Assembly: GCA_031290205.1 (NCBI GenBank)
Contig: JAITNZ010000159.1
Span: 1 to 12,683 of the forward strand
Source: Spirochaetaceae bacterium
Lineage (GTDB): Bacteria; Spirochaetota; Spirochaetia; Treponematales; Breznakiellaceae
Direction: 5' to 3'
Length of the DNA stretch: 12,683 bases
Every line of letters starts with the position of its first letter. The stretch's first letter is position 1. Shown here in pieces: positions 1-5,415 of the stretch. Both the position numbers and the translations under genes were made by a program. The notes below the pieces were generated by a model. That model ran no database searches. It saw nothing but the letters and a program-made list of their open reading frames with translations, and was not told the origin of the DNA.

Positions 1-863
1 ATTACCGCTCCTGCGGTAATAGTCTTTCCAAGACCTACGGAATCAGAAAGCATGGCGACACCCATTCTTTCAAGTTTATTTATGAGAATTCCGGCGTTCC
101 GATTCTGAAAGGAATACAGAACGTCTTTTGTATCGTCCCCTAATTCCGGTTTGGGAATCAGTTCATCGGGAAAAACTTCCATGAGTGTTTTTATATAAAC
201 ATCGTAGGGACCAAATGTTAAATCACCAACAGGAGAACTTTCAAGCATCTCGGTAAACTTACCATTCCAGAGGCAGGCTTCTTCCCATACTTCATCAAAC
301 CAACTCAAGTGTCCATTGGTATCTTCTATGTTTGACGGTTTATAACGGACAATCCTATCATCTTCTTCCAGCGAGTTTAGCTCGCGATTTACCGTCAATC
401 CTTTTTTTGTAAAATTAGAGGAACCTACGATACCGACCGCTTCTTTATCATGGTAGTCACCAAAGATATATGCCTTGGCATGAAGAAATTCTTTGCGGTA
501 TATCTTGACGTTCATCACACCATCATTTATAAGCTGCTTTATGCTGGTTATGGTTTGCCTAAATTCCGCAGCATATTTTATATTGTCGGGAATTGCAAGA
601 TCATAGGCAAAATCAATTTCGGGAAAATCCTCGTCCGGCTTATCGGTTTTCAAATTTCGGGCTCGCCTTGGCGAGAGCGGCTCCTGCCCAATGAGGAGGC
701 GGATTGAAGTGTATGAGCGTATCTTGTCCAGCACAAGCATGATGCCGGGTATGTCCCAGTACCCCGTAGTGATACTTAAATGGCTATGATCCGGTGCTAA
801 AGTGAGCAGTAAATCTGCGAGAGTTTTCCTGTTATTATCTATAAGCTTTGGTAGGCTTGCCAT
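1..863 (-). CDS. PLD-domain/SNF2-type helicase, N-terminal part (runs off the left edge)
   Basis: I translated this open frame from the minus strand; it has no stop before the window edge, leaving 287 residues. Residues 50-62 (SIRLLIGQEP region) and the HKD-type motif FLHAKAYIFGD (126-136) followed by GSSNFTKKGL (147-156) mark a phospholipase D-like nuclease fold. Residues 267-285 carry a Q-motif-like YSFQNRNAG just upstream and then MLSDSVGLGKT, the Walker A motif of superfamily 2 SNF2/HepA helicases. The rest of the motor lies outside the window. The start at 863 is the first ATG after an in-frame stop; no strong ribosome binding site precedes it. Proteins with this PLD-helicase order are common in restriction/defence neighbourhoods, but that role is inference because the downstream genes are not visible. 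The domain call is firm; the biological role is open. Confidence 0.88.
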   Translation of the reverse strand, partial: MASLPKLIDNNRKTLADLLLTLAPDHSHLSITTGYWDIPGIMLVLDKIRSYTSIRLLIGQEPLSPRRARNLKTDKPDEDFPEIDFAYDLAIPDNIKYAAEFRQTITSIKQLINDGVMNVKIYRKEFLHAKAYIFGDYHDKEAVGIVGSSNFTKKGLTVNRELNSLEEDDRIVRYKPSNIEDTNGHLSWFDEVWEEACLWNGKFTEMLESSPVGDLTFGPYDVYIKTLMEVFPDELIPKPELGDDTKDVLYSFQNRNAGILINKLERMGVAMLSDSVGLGKTITAGAV

Positions 864-1025
864 TTTAATATTATGCCATAAAAACGGTTTTTGAGCTAGG
901 CAGCCGTCCGAGACGCTTTTTGCATTCCGTTCATCAAGAGGACGGGGTGCGAAACTTGTTTGCTTTTTAGAGGAGTAAAACGGAAGATGCGTAACGTTCC
1001 TATTATCTGCAAACCGCTGGAGCGG
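864..1025. other. Short spacer between yqeC and the helicase gene
   Basis: About 160 bases with no convincing gene. It holds a small hairpin directly after the yqeC stop (1014-1025) and an A5-CGG-T5 near-palindrome around 880-892 just upstream of the helicase start, which could be an operator or part of a promoter. The sequence TATGGCATAATAT on the minus strand near 865-878 resembles a -10 box, but I see no good -35. Confidence 0.35.
1014..1025 (-). terminator. Weak hairpin after yqeC
   Basis: On the minus strand CCGCT-CC-AGCGG follows the yqeC stop codon at once and is followed by TTTG. The stem is only 5 bp and the T run only 3, so this is a weak candidate for a Rho-independent terminator at the end of the uxs-GT-yqeC transcript. 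Confidence 0.25.
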
Positions 1026-1766
1026 CTACCGTAACACAACGATGCTATCGTTCTGGACACTGCCGGCGATAATGCCGTGCAGCGTGCGCTTAAAATCTTC
1101 CGGCAACATCTCAACAAGTTCCCGCGCACTATCTAGGGTTCTATCATCTTCAACTTGATTAAAAAACAGAATCTTTTTCCCGCGAGCTGCCTTAAAGAGC
1201 CCGCCTTGTGTCCCGTTACCGACGATGAGCGCGGCGAGGTGTTTTAATGCGAGTGTGTCGCCGTGTTTCGCGCCACTTAGTTCGAGGAAGAGCGGCAGCC
1301 GATGAACTATGCTTTCGGTAATCGGCATACCGAGCGTCCAGAGGGGAAGTATGCCCACAGTGATATTCGTCGAAGCAGTTACCACAGGTTCGTAATCAGC
1401 CCATGCCTTAAGCGGCAGCGAGCGTGATCCGTCGCCTTCGATAAAAACATACTCGTAGTGCGGTATACACTGTTCAAGCGCGTCAAGCGGCAAAGCTTTA
1501 TAGATAAACGTGATGCCCTTTTCCGCTTCCGCATAATGAACGCCCTTGTCATAGTGAAGGCGAGGCATAAAAGTGCCTAAGGCACAATCGTAACAGGCAT
1601 CGCTGTCGCTGCGCGGGGAAGTATGCGTTGTTGTTGTTACCAGCGTTCTATACGCGCGTTTGCTTTCCGCGAGTGTCCACAGCGCGGAAGTTTTTCCCCC
1701 GCACCCAATGAGTGTCGTAACCTGAGCGCCAAACGCGCCAAAATAATCAGTTAGTTTGAGCATCAC
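1026..1766 (-). CDS. yqeC: YqeC-family selenium cofactor / hydroxylase accessory protein
   Basis: The 246-residue protein matches the YqeC family, which is associated with selenium-dependent molybdenum hydroxylases and is thought to act in making or inserting their labile selenium cofactor. The glycine-rich P-loop-like LIGCGGKTS (19-27), VTTTTHTSP (43-51) and EGDGSRSLPLKAWADYEPVV (110-129) are the family's recognisable blocks. Length fits the family. The frame opens with GTG (1766) then ATG (1763). An AAGGAG lies 12 bases before the GTG, inside the end of the glycosyltransferase gene, so GTG is slightly better placed than ATG. The gene starts 3 bases after the glycosyltransferase stop, so it is probably cotranscribed. 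Its usual partners (xdh-type hydroxylase, yqeB, mocA-like cytidylyltransferase, selD) are not here, so its link with glycan genes looks incidental. Family call fairly sure; exact activity is not established. Confidence 0.83.
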   Translation of the reverse strand: MMLKLTDYFGAFGAQVTTLIGCGGKTSALWTLAESKRAYRTLVTTTTHTSPRSDSDACYDCALGTFMPRLHYDKGVHYAEAEKGITFIYKALPLDALEQCIPHYEYVFIEGDGSRSLPLKAWADYEPVVTASTNITVGILPLWTLGMPITESIVHRLPLFLELSGAKHGDTLALKHLAALIVGNGTQGGLFKAARGKKILFFNQVEDDRTLDSARELVEMLPEDFKRTLHGIIAGSVQNDSIVVLR

Positions 1767-1769
1767 GTA

Positions 1770-2888
1770 TTACTGCCGCTCCTTTTTCTCCGGGAACACG
1801 AGTATCCTTCGAAGAAAGAAATTGCCGAAAAAGCCGAGGATGGACGACCAGAATTTAGACCATAACGCGCTGAGCGAGAGGGCGATTAAGCCTTGGGTAA
1901 GACCAAAGTCGATGAAGCCCATGAAGGCGATAGAGAGGATATATAAACAAACTTCCCCCGGGGCGCCCCAGCGCGCCTTGTGCTTAAACAATATGAGTAT
2001 ACAGAGGACATAGTTGACGAGGGCGGAAGAAACAAACGCACCGATTATGGCGTAATTAAGCGACAGACCTGCGTAGTGGGCGGCAGTAAACAGTATTTGG
2101 TTAGCTGCCAAAGAAACAAAGCCGATAAAAAAATAGATGAGTATCTGCATGGGAAGCGGCGCGGTATGGGCGCTGTAATGCAAGATACAGTATAATGCGT
2201 GCAATCCGTCCTTCCAGCCGATTTTTTTGCCTTCCTCGTAGGAGCGCGGGTTGTAAGAAATAGCACATTCATATAAACGATAGTGCCCTTGTGCAACCCG
2301 TGCTGTTATTTCAGGCTCGAACCCAAAACGGTCTTCTTGTAAGTTGAGGGCAATTTCTTGTATTACTTCGCGGCGAAATAATTTATAGCACGTTTCCATA
2401 TCGGTGATATCGAGGTTGGTGAACATATTCGATACGGTGGTAAGCGTGCGGTTCATCCATGTATGCCAAAAATAGAGCACACGCCGCGCTTCGGGTTTGA
2501 GGTAACGCGAACCGAAGACCACCTGGGCATTTCGTTCCCGCATGAGGGACAACATCGTGATATATTCGTTGGGGTTGTACTCGGAATCGGCATCTTGGAT
2601 GCCGACATAATCACCGCCGGCGTGTATCAAACCTGTTCTAAGCGCCGCGCCCTTGCCCATATTCCGTTCATGCTTTAAGACACGGATGAGTGGGTTCACT
2701 TCGGCAATCTCTTCGAGTATCTGCAAACTATTATCGGTAGACTTATCATCGACAACGATAAGCTCCAGCGTAAATTCCTGCCCGTCTGTGATACGCAACA
2801 CCTGCGCTATACACGCGGCTATAGTGCGCTCTTCGTTGTAACAGGGAATGATAAGGGAAAGTTTGAATTGCTGATTATGCATCTCCAT
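1770..2888 (-). CDS. GT2 glycosyltransferase fused to GtrA-like membrane domain
   Basis: Residues 8-235 form a family 2 glycosyltransferase: SLIIPCYNEERT (11-22), VVDDKSTD (45-52), NMGKGAALRTG (76-86) and the metal-binding QDADSEYNP (98-106). This is the dolichol-phosphate-mannose-synthase-like group that moves a sugar from a nucleotide donor to polyprenyl phosphate. Residues 247-365 are hydrophobic with about four membrane spans and fit the GtrA-like flippase-type domain, here fused at the C terminus. The protein would sit in the inner membrane, cytoplasmic catalytic side. It overlaps the end of uxs by 14 bases and is followed closely by yqeC, so all three are likely one transcript. Two starts are possible, ATG at 2888 and ATG at 2882; neither has a well-placed Shine-Dalgarno and coupling to uxs termination is likely. 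Which sugar and acceptor it uses cannot be read from sequence; UDP-xylose or UDP-glucuronate from its neighbours is an inference. Confidence 0.88.
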   Translation of the reverse strand: MEMHNQQFKLSLIIPCYNEERTIAACIAQVLRITDGQEFTLELIVVDDKSTDNSLQILEEIAEVNPLIRVLKHERNMGKGAALRTGLIHAGGDYVGIQDADSEYNPNEYITMLSLMRERNAQVVFGSRYLKPEARRVLYFWHTWMNRTLTTVSNMFTNLDITDMETCYKLFRREVIQEIALNLQEDRFGFEPEITARVAQGHYRLYECAISYNPRSYEEGKKIGWKDGLHALYCILHYSAHTAPLPMQILIYFFIGFVSLAANQILFTAAHYAGLSLNYAIIGAFVSSALVNYVLCILILFKHKARWGAPGEVCLYILSIAFMGFIDFGLTQGLIALSLSALWSKFWSSILGFFGNFFLRRILVFPEKKERQ

Positions 2889-3810
2889 ATTCTTTGAAAT
2901 ATTTTATTGTTTCTTTTAAACCGTCCTCCAGCGGAACTTTTGGCTGCCAGGAAAGTTCTTTTTTTGCAAGACTTATATCGGGTTGCCTGCGCAGAGGGTC
3001 ATCTTGGGGCAAAGGCTTAAAAATAATTTTTGATTTACTTTCCGTGAGGGACAAAATCTTTTCAGCAAGTTCTATCATGGTAAATTCGCCCGGATTACCG
3101 ATATTAACAGGTCCGGTAAACCCATCGCGTGAGTGCATCATTAACACCATCGCTTCGATAAGGTCATCGACATAACAAAATGAACGGGTTTGCTTTCCCC
3201 CCCCATAGATAGTAATGTCTTCATTGTGCAAAGCCTGCATAATAAAATTGCTGACGACTCTGCCATCGTTTGGGTGCATACGCGGACCGTATGTGTTAAA
3301 TATTCTGATAATTTTTATATCAACATGGTTCTGCCGGTGGTAATCAAAAAACAATGTTTCGGCGCAACGTTTGCCTTCGTCGTAACAAGAACGGATGCCG
3401 GTGGGGTTGACGTTACCCCAGTAAGATTCTACCTGCGGATGCACGGCGGGGTCGCCGTAGACTTCGCTCGTCGATGCCTGTAGTATGCGTGCGTGCGTCC
3501 GCTTTGCCAACCCGAGCATATTGATAGCTCCCGACACACTCGTCTTGGTGGTATGCACAGGATTATATTGATAGTGAGGCGGACTTGCAGGACAGGCAAG
3601 ATTATATATCCCTTGCACTTCCGCATAATAGGGAAACACCACATCATGGCGGACTAACTCGAAATGCGCCTTGCCCAAAAGGTGGGCAATATTCTGTTTC
3701 TGCCCTGTAAAAAAATTATCAAGACAAATAACATCGCATCCGTCTTGTATCAGCCGGTCGCACAGGTGGCTCCCCAGAAATCCGGCGCCGCCGGTAACTA
3801 ATTGCGTCAT
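2875..3810 (-). CDS. uxs: UDP-glucuronate decarboxylase (UDP-xylose synthase), extended SDR
   Basis: The 311-residue protein is an extended short-chain dehydrogenase of the UDP-glucuronate decarboxylase type, which makes UDP-xylose (or its 4-keto intermediate) in the cytoplasm with bound NAD. Visible blocks are the N-terminal GGAGFLGSHL (7-16), LDNFFTG, NLACPASPPHYQ, the STSE motif at 114-117 and catalytic YDEGK (Tyr143, Lys147), then RIFNTYGPRM and GGGKQTRSFCYVDD (203-216). The NLACPASP and QTRSF blocks are characteristic of this subgroup. An ATG at 3810 is chosen over GTG at 3816 because AGGAG (3819-3823) lies 8 bases before the ATG but only 2 before the GTG. A run of eight G (3197-3204 complement) encodes three glycines where relatives often have Gly-Asp/Glu-Gly. 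Together with the dehydrogenase gene upstream it would give UDP-glucose to UDP-xylose. Substrate specificity between xylose synthase and related decarboxylases is not fully certain. Confidence 0.9.
   Translation of the reverse strand: MTQLVTGGAGFLGSHLCDRLIQDGCDVICLDNFFTGQKQNIAHLLGKAHFELVRHDVVFPYYAEVQGIYNLACPASPPHYQYNPVHTTKTSVSGAINMLGLAKRTHARILQASTSEVYGDPAVHPQVESYWGNVNPTGIRSCYDEGKRCAETLFFDYHRQNHVDIKIIRIFNTYGPRMHPNDGRVVSNFIMQALHNEDITIYGGGKQTRSFCYVDDLIEAMVLMMHSRDGFTGPVNIGNPGEFTMIELAEKILSLTESKSKIIFKPLPQDDPLRRQPDISLAKKELSWQPKVPLEDGLKETIKYFKEYGDA
3197..3204 (-). repeat. G8 homopolymer inside uxs
   Basis: Eight consecutive G on the coding strand, read TAT GGG GGG GGA AAG, lie in the conserved nucleotide-sugar-binding stretch. 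The frame is intact at this length. Gain or loss of one G would truncate the enzyme at about two-thirds of its length. Confidence 0.8.
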
Positions 3811-3818
3811 GGACACGT

Positions 3819-3823
3819 CTCCT
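3819..3823 (-). promoter_or_regulatory. Ribosome binding site deciding the uxs start
   Basis: AGGAG on the minus strand is placed 8 bases before ATG 3810 and only 2 bases before the longer GTG start at 3816. This supports the shorter protein. Confidence 0.6.
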
Positions 3824-3853
3824 TGCTAAAATAAAAATTGTACATTCAAAATC

Positions 3854-4014
3854 GGGGGATGGGGGATGAGGTTTTTACTTCGGAGTATCAGCATATTCCA
3901 AGTAGTATTATTAATAGTTCGAATAAAAAATCCATCATCCATCATCTTATTCCAAGCGTATACCCCGTTCCCTTATCAAAGGGTGCCCCTCCCCATCCCC
4001 CATCCCCCATCCCC
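3854..4014. repeat. Heptamer-armed element 1 (ugd-uxs intergenic)
   Basis: A 161-bp unit. The left arm at 3854-3870 is two copies of GGGGGAT followed by GAG. The right arm at 3986-4014 is the inverted form, CCCCAT then two CCCCCAT and CCCC. Inside, at about 3931-3945, lies CCATCATCCATCATC, the complement of the GATGGAT array of element 3. The right arm touches the TAG stop codon of ugd. Apart from this element the 203-base gap between uxs and ugd holds only the uxs leader (3811-3853). Confidence 0.75.
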
Positions 4015-5197
4015 TAATTATCCTGAAATATATCACGAGTGTATACCTTGTTGCTATATGGTTTTAATTCGTCGCTAATACGGTTTGCGATTATTAGATC
4101 GGCGCGCTCTTGAAAGCTGCAAAAATCTTGGGCTACTTGGCAGCCGCTCATCGTTTGTTCTTGGATGGCGGGGTCGAAGATGATAACATCAATGCCTGCT
4201 TCTTTAAGGCGTTCGATGATATTGAGGATTGCCGATGAGCGGGCATTATCGGAGTTCGCCTTCATCGCAAGTTTATAGATGCCGACGGTCTGCGGCTTTT
4301 TCGACAGTATCATGTTAGCGACATGAGCCTTGCGTGTTTCGTTTGAGGCGACGATGGCTTTAATTATATTATTGGGGATGCCCTGATAGTTTGCCATCAT
4401 TTGTTTGGTATCTTTCGGTAAACAGTAGCCGCCATACCCAAATGAAGGATTGTTGTAATAGGCGCCGACACGCGGGTCGAGGCAGACGCCGTCGATGATT
4501 GATTTCGCATCCAGCCCACGCAGCTCGGCAAAGGTATCAAGCTCGTTAAAGTATGATACACGCAGCGCAAGGTAGGTATTGGCAAAGAGTTTTACCGCTT
4601 CCGCTTCTGTCGGCGGCATATAGAGAACGGATACATCCTTCTTACGCACTCCCTGCAAGAGGAGGGCGGCAAATGTTTTCGCCACATCCCCAGCCTCCAG
4701 CGCGTCGCCGATGATGATACGCGAGGGATAGAGGTTGTCGTAGAGCGCCTGCCCTTCGCGCAAGAATTCAGGCGAAAATATAATTGACAGAGCGGGATAC
4801 GCCCGCCTCATCCGGACGGTAAAACCAATGGGCACGGTTGATTTAATGATGATTGCTGCCTGCGGCGCAAGCCGCGCGGCTTCGGCTATCACCGATTCAA
4901 CAGAATCGGTATTGAAGAACTGTTTATCAGGATCATAATCGGTCGGCGTGGCGACGATTACAAAATCGGCATTCTTAAACACAAGAACTCTATCGGTCGT
5001 AGCTCTTAATTTTCCTACCCCCCCCCCTCATTGTGTAAAAAAGATTCGAGCTGTGCATCTTTAATCGGAGAGATACCTTTGTTCAGCATATCAACACGAG
5101 CGCTGGAAATATCGCACATCATAACTGCATTATGCTGCGCAAGCAACGCCGCATTGGCAAGACCGACGTAACCGATACCGAAGACGGATATGTTCAA
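4014..5197 (-). pseudogene. ugd: UDP-glucose 6-dehydrogenase, frame broken at a G10 tract (possible phase-off state)
   Basis: Two consecutive frames together make one UDP-glucose dehydrogenase, the NAD-dependent enzyme that oxidises UDP-glucose to UDP-glucuronate. The first part (5197 to 5015) has the NAD-binding GIGYVGLANAALLAQHN and ends in Glu-Gly-Gly-Gly-stop. The second part continues from about 5017 (VGKLRATTDRVLVFKNADF) through VATPTDYD, STVPIGFT, SPEFLREG and the catalytic-cysteine block GGYCLPKDTKQM to the TAG at 4014. The break is exactly at ten G on the coding strand (5018-5027 complement). Eight or eleven G would restore one frame of about 393-394 residues, close to short bacterial Ugd length. 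The start is TTG at 5197, supported by AGGAG 7 bases upstream; no ATG serves. Either the gene is off in this sequence, the tract switches length, or the base count is a sequencing error. It feeds UDP-glucuronate to uxs downstream on the same strand. Confidence 0.87.
5018..5027 (-). repeat. G10 homopolymer, slippery tract in ugd
   Basis: Ten C on the plus strand, ten G on the coding strand. The upstream frame reads AAT GAG (GGG)3 TAG; the downstream homologous frame reads GTA GGA AAA TTA. The frame is closed at 10 G and open at 8 or 11 G. The tract falls in the loop between the first Rossmann strands, a region tolerant of extra glycines. Confidence 0.85.
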
Positions 5198-5204
5198 TTT
5201 TGTT

Positions 5205-5209
5205 CTCCT
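5205..5209 (-). promoter_or_regulatory. Ribosome binding site for the TTG start of ugd
   Basis: AGGAG on the minus strand sits 7 bases before TTG 5197, and the encoded N terminus begins at once with the Rossmann strand (NISVFGIGYVG). This settles the non-ATG start. The AT-rich TGATATATATAAA at about 5214-5226 (minus strand) could supply a -10 box; no clear -35 was seen. Confidence 0.6.
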
Positions 5210-5249
5210 ATCAGTTTATATATATCAATCAAACTACACACCTCACGAT

Positions 5250-5415
5250 GGGGGGTATAGGGTATAGGGGAAGATTACACTTTGAAATCTTTCTTCACGC
5301 CTCATTACCCTTCCTCACTCCTATTCATTCTTCTTGCATATCGCAAGCTCAAAACCCGCTGCCTGTCTTCCCCCAAACTCTATACCCTATACCCTATACC
5401 CTATACCCTAAACCC
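5250..5415. repeat. Heptamer-armed element 2 (glnS-ugd intergenic)
   Basis: A 166-bp unit between glnS and ugd. The left arm 5250-5270 is G6 then TATAGGG TATAGGGG; the right arm 5380-5415 is the inverted form, CTATACC repeated four times and then CTAAACCCC. The core after the left arm (5267-5299: GGGG, then ACTTTGAAATCT and TTCTTCACG) aligns with the complement of element 3 at 6150-6115. The right arm contains the stop codon and last four codons of glnS (5401-5415). Confidence 0.75.

Noticed and set aside
896..1129. 77-codon frame on the minus strand overlapping the end of yqeC
   Set aside because: It runs in another frame over the conserved C terminus of YqeC, with no sign of a real protein.
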